A stretch of DNA of 48,009 nt, from the NCBI GenBank assembly GCA_019694575.1, contig JAIBBR010000022.1:1-48009 (forward strand), read 5' to 3'. A model generated the notes under the pieces. It worked only from the letters and a program-made list of their open reading frames with translations. It had not been told where the DNA came from and made no database searches. Positions within the stretch are counted from its first letter, which is position 1; the number at the start of each line of letters is the position of its first letter. The DNA comes from Myxococcaceae bacterium (GTDB taxonomy: Bacteria; Myxococcota; Myxococcia; Myxococcales; Myxococcaceae). The position numbers and the translations under genes are program-made. This document shows positions 27,871 through 36,128 of the stretch, one piece after another.

Positions 27871-28235
27871 GGCGCTGAAGCCACCATGGCCGCCGCGCGG
27901 CTGGCGCGAAAAGCACCGATAGACGCGAAGAGCGAAGCGAGCACTACCAACATCAACGCCAACACCACGTTGTGCAGCGATTCTTCGAAGCCCAAGCCGG
28001 CGACAGTGAGCTGATCAGCCGCGGGCACTTTCGACAGGTAGCGAAAGGTCATCATCAGGCCGAGGCAAAAGCCCAAGGTGCCCATGCTCAGCGTGGTTGC
28101 TCCCAGACCCACCACCACCGCCGCGTACTTGCCCTGCGGCCGCAGCATGTAGAGCACCGCCGCTGCCACCATCAGAAACCCGAACAGCAGCGTCGGAATC
28201 ATCGGGGGGCCGCCCGCATGAAAAAATTCACCCAC
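27867..28235 (-). CDS. Small MotA/TolQ/ExbB-like membrane protein
   Basis: A 122-residue protein with about three membrane helices. It starts VGEFFHAGGPPMIPTLLFGF, like the GGP.M.P entry of ExbB/TolQ proteins, and ends with HNVVLALMLVVLASLFASIG. The large cytoplasmic loop of full ExbB/TolQ/MotA proteins is missing, so the resemblance may be only general. GTG 28235 is chosen because AAGGAGG lies 7 nt upstream; the longer frame from 28355 lacks such a site. As the first gene of an ECF sigma/anti-sigma operon it may sense or relay an envelope signal. Confidence 0.6.
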   Translation of the reverse strand: MGEFFHAGGPPMIPTLLFGFLMVAAAVLYMLRPQGKYAAVVVGLGATTLSMGTLGFCLGLMMTFRYLSKVPAADQLTVAGLGFEESLHNVVLALMLVVLASLFASIGAFRASRAAAMVASAP

Positions 28236-28288
28236 GGTTACGCCTCCTTGCGCGACAGGCCGTGTGCCTGCGCTGGTTGATACCGTTA

Positions 28289-28315
28289 AAGGAACCGCTC
28301 GAGGAAAAAGGTTCT
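28289..28315. promoter_or_regulatory. Candidate ECF-type promoter elements
   Basis: GGAACC at 28291-28296 (plus) and GAACC on the minus strand (GGTTC at 28310-28314) face each other across 13 nt, between the divergent ExbB-like and queD genes. GGAAC/GAACC is the usual -35 core of ECF sigma factors. The minus copy would serve the sigma operon. No convincing -10 could be fixed, so this is a weak call. Confidence 0.25.
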
Positions 28316-28388
28316 GGTCAGGGGCTGAAACAGGCCGCCCCCTCGCAGGTGACAACGGCCTGCCCGCGCTGATAAACGCCGCTCGCCT

Positions 28389-28742
28389 ATGGAGATGTTG
28401 CTTTCAGTCGACTTTCATTTCAGCTCCGCCCACCGGTTGCCGTACTACGACGGCCCGTGCAAGCGGTTGCATGGTCACAACTACCAGCTGCGCGTGACAC
28501 TCGCCGGCAAGCCTTCGCCCAAAGACGGCATGATTCGCGATTTCGACGAAGTGAAGCGAAGAGTGTGGGAATCAGTGCTGGTTCAGTGCGATCATGTGAA
28601 CCTGAATGACTTCATGGACAACCCCACCGCCGAAAACCTGGTGGTGTGGATGTGGGAACGCCTGCAGCCGCAAGTCGAAGGACTGAAGGAGCTACAGCTG
28701 TGGGAAACGCCCGAGTACTGCGTCACCTACCGGCAAGACTGA
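28389..28742 (+). CDS. queD: 6-carboxy-tetrahydropterin synthase QueD/PTPS family
   Basis: A 117-residue T-fold enzyme that converts dihydroneopterin triphosphate to 6-carboxytetrahydropterin (queuosine route) or a related pterin. Zinc ligands H15, H28 and H30 (SSAHRL, RLHGH) and the nucleophile C24 (GPCKRLHGH) are in place. So are the D68-H69 dyad (CDHVNLND) and E106 (WETPEY), so it looks active. Cys just before LHGH and the LPYYDG loop favour QueD over eukaryote-type PTPS. A folE-like gene follows 26 nt downstream, which supplies the substrate of this step. Confidence 0.88.
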   Translation: MEMLLSVDFHFSSAHRLPYYDGPCKRLHGHNYQLRVTLAGKPSPKDGMIRDFDEVKRRVWESVLVQCDHVNLNDFMDNPTAENLVVWMWERLQPQVEGLKELQLWETPEYCVTYRQD

Positions 28743-28768
28743 ACGCCCGCCGCCCTGACGCGCGAGCG

Positions 28769-29344
28769 ATGGAAAAGGCCGTGAGCGATTTTCTCGCTGC
28801 CACCGGTGTCGATGTCGATGATCCCAATTTGCGTGACACTCCGCGCCGAGTCACCCAAGCGTGGCTGAACGACTTCGTCGACGGTTACCAGAAAGATGCG
28901 GCCACGATTTTAGAAGGCACGTTTCCTTCGTCGCGCAAGGCGAGCCGAGAGTTGGTGGTGGTGACGGGTTTGGAATTCACTTCAATCTGCCCTCATCACT
29001 TACTGCCGTATTCGGGCGTGGCGCACCTGGCGTATTTGCCGGGCAAAAAAGTGGTTGGCTTTGGCCGACTGTCAGCGCTGCTCGAAATGTTCGCCCACCG
29101 CATGGTGTTGCAAGAAGACTTGGCCAACAACGTGGCGCGTGAGCTCTCATCGCATTTGGGCAGCCGTGGCGCGGCGTGCATTCTCGAAGCGAAGCAAGCG
29201 TGCTTGCGGGTGCGTGGCGCGCGGCAACACGACGCGTGGACACATGCTGAAGCGTACGAAGGCATGCTCAAAAAAGACGGAGCCCTGCGCCGCGAGCTGT
29301 GGGTGCGCATCGGCAGGCACGCGTTGGGCGCGCTGAAGAAATGA
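28769..29344 (+). CDS. folE: GTP cyclohydrolase I-like protein with a substituted catalytic residue
   Basis: A 191-residue T-fold protein. The family N-terminal motif NLRDTPRRVTQAWL is followed by the zinc site TSICPHHLLPYSGVAHLAYL (C74, H76, H77), VVGFGRLSALLEMFAHRMVL, and EAKQACLRVRG with zinc ligand C145. GTP cyclohydrolase I makes dihydroneopterin triphosphate for folate and queuosine. Two positions differ from the norm: CEHH is CPHH, and the catalytic His two residues before the last zinc Cys (E. coli H179) is Gln143. The fold is clear, but full activity is open. ATG 28769 is the best start, though its ribosome site is weak. The stop overlaps the next ATG. Confidence 0.82.
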   Translation: MEKAVSDFLAATGVDVDDPNLRDTPRRVTQAWLNDFVDGYQKDAATILEGTFPSSRKASRELVVVTGLEFTSICPHHLLPYSGVAHLAYLPGKKVVGFGRLSALLEMFAHRMVLQEDLANNVARELSSHLGSRGAACILEAKQACLRVRGARQHDAWTHAEAYEGMLKKDGALRRELWVRIGRHALGALKK

Positions 29345-30738
29345 AGCGGGTCGAGGCCAGCAAGGTCGCGGCGCTCAAAGCGGAGCTCGTCGCCTTGTTG
29401 CCCGTAGGTTGCGTGAAAGACGACGAGAGCAGCCGCGAAACGTACGGCCACGACGAGTCAGACATGGGTAATTTCCCCTCTGACTTGGTGGTGTTTGCCA
29501 CCTGCGCGGCCGATGTGCAGGCGGTGTTTCGCGCGTGTCAGCAGCATGGTGTGCCGGTGACCCCAGTGGCGGCGCGCAGTGGCAAGAGCGGTGGGTCGCT
29601 CCCGTTGCATGGAGGAATCGCTCTCTCGCTCGAGCGGCTCAATCGCATCGTCGCGCTGCACCCTGAAGACTTGACCATCGACGTCGAGCCCGGAGTCATT
29701 ACCGGCGAGGTGATGCGCGCGGTCGAAGCGGTGGGCTTGTTTTACCCCCCTGACCCCAACTCGTGGGAATTCTGCAGCATCGGCGGCAACATCGCTGAGA
29801 ACGCGGGAGGCCCTCGGGCACTCAAGTACGGCGTCACCCGCGACTACGTGCTCGGTATGGACTGGGTGTTACCCAGCGGAGAGCTGATTCGCGTCGGCAA
29901 GCGCACCATCAAAGGCGTGGCGGGTTACGACTTGGCGGCGCTCTTCGTCGGTTCTGAAGGTACGCTGGGCGTGGCCACGCAGATCACCCTGCAGCTGATT
30001 CCCAAGCCGAAAAAAGTGCTCACCGCGCTGGTGATTTTTCGCGACGTGCTTTCGGCGGCGCGGGCGGTGTCGGCGGTGTTGGCGCGCGGTGTGCTGCCCC
30101 GCGTGTTGGAGTTGCTCGACGACGTCTCGGTCAAGGCGGTCGATGGGCGCGGCTTCAATTTTCCCGTTGGCACTGGCGCGGCGCTGATCATCGAAGTCGA
30201 CGGCAACGTCGAAGAAGGGCTGTGGGTCGAACTCAACGAAGCGTCAGAAGTGTGCAACGCGCACGGAGCGATTGAAACGCTGATGGCGCAAGACGAATCG
30301 CAGCGCGAAAAGCTGTGGGCCGCGCGGCGCATGGTGTCGACGTGCTTGCGGCAAATGAAGCCGTTCAAGATTTCAGAAGACGTGGTGGTGCCTCGCTCGC
30401 GCATTCCCCAGGCGATTGAAGCTTTCAAGGCGATGGGTCAGGAGCTGTCACTGACCGTCGCGACCTATGGCCACGCCGGAGACGGCAACCTGCACGCCAA
30501 CATTTTGTTCGATGGTCTCTACGAGCGGCCGAAGGTTGATCAAGCGCTGGCGCGAATGATGCGGCTCACCGTGGACTTGGGCGGCACCATCACCGGTGAG
30601 CACGGCGTGGGTTACGCCAAACGCGAATTCATGGCGCTGGAGCAAGGAGAAGGCGTGCTCAACCTGCAACGTTCGCTCAAAGCGCTTTTCGACCCCGCTG
30701 GCGTGATGAACCCGGGCAAGATTTTCCCTTCACAATGA
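29341..30738 (+). CDS. FAD-linked oxidase, GlcD/D-lactate dehydrogenase family
   Basis: A 465-residue flavoprotein of the VAO/PCMH family that oxidises 2-hydroxy acids such as glycolate or D-lactate. The FAD-binding motifs are TPVAARSGKSGGSLPLHGGI, PPDPNSWEFCSIGGNIAENA and IKGVAGYDLAALFVGSEGTL. The C-terminal cap and catalytic segment has TYGHAGDGNLHANIL and GEHGVGYAKREFMA, ending in VMNPGKIFP. ATG 29341 overlaps the folE-like stop (ATGA). No glcE or glcF is adjacent, so the electron acceptor is not known from context. Confidence 0.9.
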   Translation: MKRVEASKVAALKAELVALLPVGCVKDDESSRETYGHDESDMGNFPSDLVVFATCAADVQAVFRACQQHGVPVTPVAARSGKSGGSLPLHGGIALSLERLNRIVALHPEDLTIDVEPGVITGEVMRAVEAVGLFYPPDPNSWEFCSIGGNIAENAGGPRALKYGVTRDYVLGMDWVLPSGELIRVGKRTIKGVAGYDLAALFVGSEGTLGVATQITLQLIPKPKKVLTALVIFRDVLSAARAVSAVLARGVLPRVLELLDDVSVKAVDGRGFNFPVGTGAALIIEVDGNVEEGLWVELNEASEVCNAHGAIETLMAQDESQREKLWAARRMVSTCLRQMKPFKISEDVVVPRSRIPQAIEAFKAMGQELSLTVATYGHAGDGNLHANILFDGLYERPKVDQALARMMRLTVDLGGTITGEHGVGYAKREFMALEQGEGVLNLQRSLKALFDPAGVMNPGKIFPSQ

Positions 30739-30934
30739 ATGCTGCCTAGCCATCTGGGCAGTGTCGCTGACCGTAGCCAAAAGCCACGGCGGGTTCGCCA
30801 GTGCGACAAAATATTCCAGCAAAACCGCATTGATAGCGACTTGGCGCCGGCCATTATGAAGAAAGATGAACGCTTAGCGACAGCGCGAAACGCTGGCCCG
30901 CCGCACGCATCTGTATGGGCAAGGAGGTAGGCCC
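30739..30934. other. Intergenic region with weak palindrome before the sigma factor gene
   Basis: A 196-bp gap with no gene. CTGCC at 30742-30746 and GGGCAG at 30756-30761 form a short hairpin after the oxidase gene. TGTCGCT at 30762-30768 with AGCGACA at 30876-30882, and CGCCA at 30796-30800 with TGGCG at 30842-30846, share a centre near 30822 and form a weak imperfect palindrome. No convincing promoter was fixed, but the promoter of the sigma factor gene must lie here. AAGGAGG at 30921-30927 is its ribosome site. Confidence 0.35.
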
Positions 30935-31675
30935 ATGGCATTCCCCATTCGAGCAGAAGCTGAAGGGCTGGCCCCGTACTTGAAGGGCCTGGCTCGTACG
31001 ACACAACTCACCCGTGAAGAAGAATACGCGCTCTCGAAGCGCGCCCGTAAAGGCGACAACGAAGCCCGAACGCGTCTGGCGAAGGCCAATTTGCCATTCG
31101 TGGTGGCGATTGCCCGCCGTTTTGCGAGCCGTGGCGCTCGCCTCGATGACTTGATTCAAGAAGGCAACGTCGGCCTGATGAAAGCCATTGAGCACTTTGA
31201 CTCGAAGAAGAACGTTCGGTTCGCCACCTATGCCGTGTGGTGGATTCGCGCGTACATCACCCGCTACTTGAAAGACAACCGCAGCCAAGTGCGCGGCGGT
31301 CAAGGTGAGCGCGGGGCGATGGTCGACTTTTCACTCGATACGCCGATCGACGACGAGTCTGAATCGACCTATGTCGACAGCTTAGAAGACACCGGCCAAG
31401 GCCAAGAGCTGTCGTACTTGCGCAGTGAGCAAGACGCCGCGGTGGCGCAAGCGCTCACCAAAGTGAAGAAGCGCATTGGTGATTTGGGTTGGGACATTCT
31501 TCAAGAGCGGCTCACCCAAGACAAACCGCGTACGCTCGAAGAGCTCGGCGCGCGCTGGGGTGTCTCGCGTGAGCGGGTGCGCCAGGTTGAATTGAAGACC
31601 AAAGATTTTCTTGCCCGCTATCTCGAGGCCTTCAATCAAGACAGCGAAGACCCCCATTCTTCACGCGCTGCGTAA
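30935..31675 (+). CDS. Sigma-70 family factor, RpoH-like
   Basis: A 246-residue alternative sigma factor. Region 1.2 (YLKGLARTTQLTREEEYALS) is followed by region 2 (LDDLIQEGNVGLMKAIEHFD, VRFATYAVWWIRAYITRYLK) and region 4 (TLEELGARWGVSRERVRQVE). Region 3 is shortened. The size and sequence suit the RpoH group, which in myxobacteria also includes developmental factors such as SigB and SigC. The RpoH box is not obvious, so I do not call it a heat-shock factor. A strong ribosome site, AAGGAGG, lies 7 nt before ATG 30935. Confidence 0.9.
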   Translation: MAFPIRAEAEGLAPYLKGLARTTQLTREEEYALSKRARKGDNEARTRLAKANLPFVVAIARRFASRGARLDDLIQEGNVGLMKAIEHFDSKKNVRFATYAVWWIRAYITRYLKDNRSQVRGGQGERGAMVDFSLDTPIDDESESTYVDSLEDTGQGQELSYLRSEQDAAVAQALTKVKKRIGDLGWDILQERLTQDKPRTLEELGARWGVSRERVRQVELKTKDFLARYLEAFNQDSEDPHSSRAA

Positions 31676-31724
31676 TGCGTGCATTTGAATGAGGCCACCA
31701 CCTGCCGCGTGGTAATGAGCAACC

Positions 31725-32513
31725 ATGCTCATTCGAACCCTGGTGGTGTGTGCCTCATTTGGCTCCTCGTGGGCTTTGGCTCAAACGCCTGACGCTGGCA
31801 TGCCGGCTCCTGCAGCAGCCACTCCCAGCGCGGGCGACGCGGCCGCCAAGCTCGACGCGCTCTTTACCCAGCGCGATGACGCAGCGGCGCTCAAAGAAGC
31901 CGACAAGGTGATCAGCGAGAGCTTGAAGGCGGCGCCCAATGACTACGCTTTGCTGTGGCGCGCGGCGCGGCAGCGTTGGTGGGTGGCTGACGGCGCGGTG
32001 GAAGAAAAGCTCAAGCGCCAACTCGGTAAAGAGGGGTGGATCTACGCAGAGCGCGCCTTGAAGGCCAAGCCCGGCGCAATGGAGGGGCACTATTACATGG
32101 CGCTGAGCATCGGCGCGTACTCACAGGCGGTCGGCATTTTAAAGGCGCTCTCCGAAGGGTTAGAAAGCAAGTTCGTCGACAACCTCGACGCCGCCATCAA
32201 GGCTGACGAAGGGTTTGATCGCACCGGAGGCCGCAACGCCAAAGGCCGGTACTATTGGGAGCTGCCTTGGCCGAAACGCGACCTCGCCAAGTCGTATGTT
32301 GAATTCGACGCGGTGTTGAAGCGCAACCCCGAGCACCTGCGCGCGCAGCTGTACAAAGCGCAGTCGTTGCTCAAAGACGGCAAGGCCCAAGAAGCGAAAG
32401 TGCTGGTTGACAAAGTGTTGGCTGGCGACTGTGCGTATGATCCTCCCGAGTGCAAACGGGTGAAGACCTGGGCCAAGCCAGTCAAAGAGCAAATCGAAGA
32501 AGAATTGAAGTAG
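31725..32513 (+). CDS. Exported TPR protein (possibly TatT-like)
   Basis: A 262-residue protein with a signal peptide ending at ALAQ (MLIRTLVVCASFGSSWALAQ). An Ala/Pro-rich stretch follows, then helical repeats: DNLDAAIKADEGFDRTGGRN, KGRYYWELPWPKRDLAKSYV, DAVLKRNPEHLRAQLYKAQS. The combination of a G-R-Y-Y-x-x-L-P segment and TPRs recalls TatT components of tripartite ATP-independent transport, but no TatP/TRAP genes are adjacent, so that is only a suggestion. It ends 12 nt before a large palindrome and converges on tatA. Confidence 0.65.
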   Translation: MLIRTLVVCASFGSSWALAQTPDAGMPAPAAATPSAGDAAAKLDALFTQRDDAAALKEADKVISESLKAAPNDYALLWRAARQRWWVADGAVEEKLKRQLGKEGWIYAERALKAKPGAMEGHYYMALSIGAYSQAVGILKALSEGLESKFVDNLDAAIKADEGFDRTGGRNAKGRYYWELPWPKRDLAKSYVEFDAVLKRNPEHLRAQLYKAQSLLKDGKAQEAKVLVDKVLAGDCAYDPPECKRVKTWAKPVKEQIEEELK

Positions 32514-32524
32514 CGCTCTCTTGC

Positions 32525-32691
32525 CTTAAGGGCCCGCCACAAAATAAACGGTCCGAGATCTGCGCCGAGGCGCCCGGATGGCGAGGCGCGCGACCGAGAC
32601 TTACCAGTGGTAAGTCGCAGGGAGTGCAACGCGGACAGCCGGGATGGATCGGCGCTGATATGGAGCGTTTATTTTGTGGCGGGCCCTAAAG
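32525..32691. repeat. Long palindromic element between convergent genes
   Basis: The arms at 32529-32550 and 32666-32687 are a perfect 22-bp inverted repeat (starts AGGGCCCGCCACAAAA). After one mismatch they extend by CTT/AAG to 32525 and 32691. The centre is a perfect 9-bp repeat, GACTTACCA-G-TGGTAAGTC, at 32598-32616. GCGCCGA at 32562-32568 also pairs with TCGGCGC on the other side, so the whole 167 bp is one imperfect palindrome centred near 32608. It nearly fills the 191-bp gap between the TPR gene and tatA. It has no U-tract. Candidate identities are a MITE-like element, a structured RNA or an unusual bidirectional terminator. Confidence 0.75.
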
Positions 32692-32704
32692 CGCGGTGAA
32701 GGCT

Positions 32705-32938
32705 TTAAGCGTCTTTCGCGCCGACCTTGTCAGAAGAAGCCTCTGCCGCGCCTGTGCTGCTCTTGGCCGCCATCGCGTCAGGGTTTTTCTTGGTTTCGTT
32801 CGCGTCGTCTGCGCCAGCGAAACCCTTCTTGAAGTTGCGAATTGCCGAACCCAGGCTCGAGCCCAATTGCGGCAGCCGCGAGGCTCCGAAGAGCAAGAAG
32901 ATGATGGCAAATACGATGATTAGTTCTTGCGTTCCCAT
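32705..32938 (-). CDS. tatA: Twin-arginine translocase subunit TatA/TatE
   Basis: A 77-residue protein with the TatA plan: an N-terminal membrane helix (TQELIIVFAIIFLLFGASRL), a hinge PQLG, an amphipathic helix SSLGSAIRNFKKGF and an acidic/Ala-rich tail. TatA oligomers form the passage for folded proteins in the Tat pathway. The FG-x-x-[KR]LP motif is here FGASRLPQLG. ATG 32938 has GAAGG 5 nt upstream; GTG 32944 would add two residues. TatB and TatC are not seen nearby. TATATT upstream (about 32977) may be part of its promoter. Confidence 0.92.
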   Translation of the reverse strand: MGTQELIIVFAIIFLLFGASRLPQLGSSLGSAIRNFKKGFAGADDANETKKNPDAMAAKSSTGAAEASSDKVGAKDA

Positions 32939-33033
32939 TTTCACCTTCGAAGCTCCTAAGACAGGTACAGAATATAACGCCCCTTACGACAGAAAGCCCA
33001 CCGTAGGCACGGCAGATTGCTCAAAAGGCTCGA

Positions 33034-35223
33034 TTAGAGGTTTGTATCCCCCGGTTTTTCGGGGCTTGGTGCCGCGACGTGTCGCAACACCGGCCCTTCG
33101 TTGGGCTTGGCGCTGACGCCGCGCCGCGCCAAGTCGAGCAGCACGGCCTGGCTGCGCACCGTCTGCCCATCGAGCTGCAGGGGCACCGGGGCATAGGTGC
33201 CGTCGACCATGAGCTGCCGCGCCTTCACGTTGTCTTTGAGGCCAATGCCCAGCACTTCGTCGAGCAACCGGGTTTTGAGGGCCACATCTTCCACGGGGAA
33301 CAAGACCTCGATGCGCCGCTGAAAATTCCGGGGCATCCAGTCGGCTGACGACAAAAAAACGTCGGTCTGGCTGCCGGTGCCGAAAGCGAAGACGCGCGAA
33401 TGCTCCAAGAAGCGGTCAACCACGCTGATCACCCGAATGCGCTCTGACACCCCGGGTACCCCTGGCCTCAAGCAGCAGATACCGCGTACCATCAAGTCGA
33501 TGTCGACGCCCAGTTGGCTGGCCGCGTAGAGCGCGCGAATGGTGGCCGGGTCGACCAGTGAGTTGAGCTTGGCGATGATTCGCGCCGGTTCGCCGCGCTT
33601 GGCTTTATTCGCCTCGCGGTCAATCAATTCGAGCACCCGTTGGTGCAGGTTCATCGGTGCCACGGCCAGGCGTTTCCACGAGGGGGCCACGGAGTAACCG
33701 GTGAGCAAATTGAAGAGCGCGGTCACGTCGTCGGCGATTTCTTGCCGGGCGGTGAAAAGCGACAGGTCGGTATAGGTGCGTGCGGTGTGCGGGTTGTAAT
33801 TGCCAGTGCCCAAGTGCACGTAACGGCGAATGCCTTGGCCTTCGCGTCGCACCACCAGCGTCACTTTGCAGTGTGTCTTCAGGCCCAACAGGCCGTACAC
33901 CACGTGTACGCCGTTCTCTTCCATTCGGCGGGCCCAGACGATGTTGTTGGCCTCGTCGAGGCGCGCCTTGAGCTCGACCAGCACCGCCACCTGTTTGCCG
34001 TTTTCTGAAGCCCGCACCAACGCGCGGCCGATCGGCGAGTCGCCGCTGGTGCGGTAGAGCGTCTGCTTTATCGCCAGCACGTTGGGGTCATCGGCCGCTT
34101 CTTCGAGAAAGCGCACCACGGGGTCGAAAGACTCGTACGGGTGATGCAGCAAAATGTCTTTGGCGCTGATGACGGGAAAAAGCGATTCAACGTCACGCAG
34201 CGCGGCGGGAATGACCGGCGTGAGTGGCTCGACTTTGTTTTCAGGTCGAGGGTCGAGCTCGGCGAGCGCGTTCAAGTCTTGCAGCTGCATCGGGCCCGAC
34301 ACGCGATACACGTCGGGGGGTGAGAGCTTGAGCGCGCTGGTGAGCAGCGCCTCGAGGGTGGCAGTGGCTGATTGGTCGACTTCGAGCCGCACCGCGGTGC
34401 CGCGATCTCTGCGGCGCAACTCGGCCTGAATGGTAGAAAGCAAGTCTTCTGATTCTTCTTCGTCGACGTTCAGGTCCCAGTTGCGGGTGAGGCGAAACGC
34501 GGCGGTTTGCTGCACGGTGAACCCGGGAAAAAGCTCGCCCACGTTGAGCGCGATCAGCTCTTCTAAGAGCAAGAAGGCGTGGCCGTTGCCCACCGGCACC
34601 GGTACCAGGCGCGAGAGCACGCTGGGCACCTGCACCACGGCGAGCGAGGTCTCTGACACTTCTTTCTTGCGGCGGCGGCCTTCGCGGCGCAGCACCACCG
34701 CCAAGTTGAGCGACTTGTTGCGCAAATGGGGGAAAGGGTGGCCCGGGTCAATCGCCAAAGGCGTGAGCGCGGGAAAAACCGATTGCTGAAAGTACGCGCG
34801 GGCGGCGGTTTTCTGCTCGGTAGAGAGCTCGGTGCGAGAGAGCACTGCCAGACCGTTGGCGGTCAGGGTGGGTAACAGCTCGCGTTGCCACACGCGGTAT
34901 TGCTCGGCCACCATGCCGTGCACCCGTTCGGCAATCGCGGCGAGTTGGCCGGTGGGGGCGAGGCCGTCGGGCGAGAGGTCTGCCACGCCGCTCTGAATTT
35001 GTTGGCGAATACCGGCCACGCGCACCATGAAAAATTCATCGATGTTGCCAGCGCTGATGCTCAAAAATTTGAGCCGCTCGTGCAGTGGCAAGGTGGCGTT
35101 GCGCGCCTCGGCGATGACCCGTTCGTTGAACGCCAACCACGACAGCTCGCGGTTGATGAACAGATTGCGATCTTGCAGGTCCACGTTAGAGGAGGGCGAT
35201 GTTAGAAGCTTGGTGACGCTCAC
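33034..35223 (-). CDS. ppk1: Polyphosphate kinase 1
   Basis: Makes polyphosphate from ATP. The 729 residues cover the four PPK1 domains: N-terminal LFINRELSWLAFNERVIAEA, the head domain, and the two phospholipase D-like catalytic domains. The phospho-accepting His lies in GLLGLKTHCKVTLVV, followed by GTGNYNPHTARTYTDLSLFT. The later LSSADWMPRNFQRRIEVLFP is a PPK1 signature. GTG 35223 has no strong ribosome site, so the exact start is uncertain. It is grouped with ppx, pst and phoU genes within 10 kb. Confidence 0.95.
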   Translation of the reverse strand: MSVTKLLTSPSSNVDLQDRNLFINRELSWLAFNERVIAEARNATLPLHERLKFLSISAGNIDEFFMVRVAGIRQQIQSGVADLSPDGLAPTGQLAAIAERVHGMVAEQYRVWQRELLPTLTANGLAVLSRTELSTEQKTAARAYFQQSVFPALTPLAIDPGHPFPHLRNKSLNLAVVLRREGRRRKKEVSETSLAVVQVPSVLSRLVPVPVGNGHAFLLLEELIALNVGELFPGFTVQQTAAFRLTRNWDLNVDEEESEDLLSTIQAELRRRDRGTAVRLEVDQSATATLEALLTSALKLSPPDVYRVSGPMQLQDLNALAELDPRPENKVEPLTPVIPAALRDVESLFPVISAKDILLHHPYESFDPVVRFLEEAADDPNVLAIKQTLYRTSGDSPIGRALVRASENGKQVAVLVELKARLDEANNIVWARRMEENGVHVVYGLLGLKTHCKVTLVVRREGQGIRRYVHLGTGNYNPHTARTYTDLSLFTARQEIADDVTALFNLLTGYSVAPSWKRLAVAPMNLHQRVLELIDREANKAKRGEPARIIAKLNSLVDPATIRALYAASQLGVDIDLMVRGICCLRPGVPGVSERIRVISVVDRFLEHSRVFAFGTGSQTDVFLSSADWMPRNFQRRIEVLFPVEDVALKTRLLDEVLGIGLKDNVKARQLMVDGTYAPVPLQLDGQTVRSQAVLLDLARRGVSAKPNEGPVLRHVAAPSPEKPGDTNL

Positions 35224-35308
35224 GGGTCATTCATGCCACGTTTCGCTGACGCGGAACACGAGCCTGTGTGAAACGGGTGCCGCGAGACCTACACGTTGAG
35301 GAACGTCG

Positions 35309-36079
35309 ATGAAAGACCAAGTCATTGTGATCACGGGCGCCAGCGAGGGTATCGGCGCGGCGTTGGCCAAGCACGTGAGCCGTTTGGGGGCGTTGCCGGT
35401 GCTGGCGGCGCGGCGTGAAGCGGCGCTCAACCAAGTGGCGAAAGAGTGCTTGGGGGCACTGATCATCGCGGGTGATTTGACGGTGCGCGCGAACGTCGAA
35501 GCGGTGGCCAAGGCGGCGTTGGCCCAGCACCGACGCATTGACGTGTGGGTGAATAACGTGGGGCGTGGCATCAGCCGGCCGGTGAGCGAGCTGACCGATG
35601 AAGATCTGCAGCAGATGCTCGACGCCAACGTAAAGTCGGCGCTGTACGGCATGCAGGCAGTGTTGCCGCATTTTAAATCGCGCGGGCAAGGGCACCTGAT
35701 CAACGTGTCTTCGGTGTTGGGGCGCGTGCCCTACGTGGCGGTGCGCTCCGCCTACAGCGCGTCGAAACATTTTTTGAACGCGCTGACCGCGAGTCTGCGG
35801 TTGGAGCTGGCGTTGAGTCACCCGCACATTCACGTGAGCACGGTTTCTCCCGGTGTGGTGGCGACAGGTTTCGGGCTCAATGCTTTGCATGGGGGGGTCG
35901 ATTCTCGTGCCTTGCCTCGTGCGCAGTCGGCCGACGATGTGGCGCGGGTGATTGCCGAGACGATTGCGACTCCCAAGGCCGACGTTTACACCCGGCGTGA
36001 GTACCAACAGCAGGTGATGGAATATTTCGGTGCAACCGACATGGGTGCGCTCGAGCGCGAATGGGTAAAGCCACGTTAA
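35309..36079 (+). CDS. Short-chain dehydrogenase/reductase
   Basis: A 256-residue classical SDR. The cofactor loop TGASEGIG is at residues 9-16. NNVGRG stands in for the NNAG strand motif. The catalytic Ser is in INVSSVLGRV, and the Tyr-Lys pair is in YSASKH (YxxxK). It is NAD(P)-dependent; the substrate is unknown. It is close to the sex-pheromone-/retinol-type branch by general look only. GAGGAA lies 6 nt before ATG 35309. It starts 85 bp from the divergent ppk1 start and is followed by a hydrolase on the same strand. Confidence 0.88.
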   Translation: MKDQVIVITGASEGIGAALAKHVSRLGALPVLAARREAALNQVAKECLGALIIAGDLTVRANVEAVAKAALAQHRRIDVWVNNVGRGISRPVSELTDEDLQQMLDANVKSALYGMQAVLPHFKSRGQGHLINVSSVLGRVPYVAVRSAYSASKHFLNALTASLRLELALSHPHIHVSTVSPGVVATGFGLNALHGGVDSRALPRAQSADDVARVIAETIATPKADVYTRREYQQQVMEYFGATDMGALEREWVKPR

Positions 36080-36128
36080 AGAATGTGCACCGCTGCTTTT
36101 TCTGTCGGGCACGAAAGGTGAATTTCAA

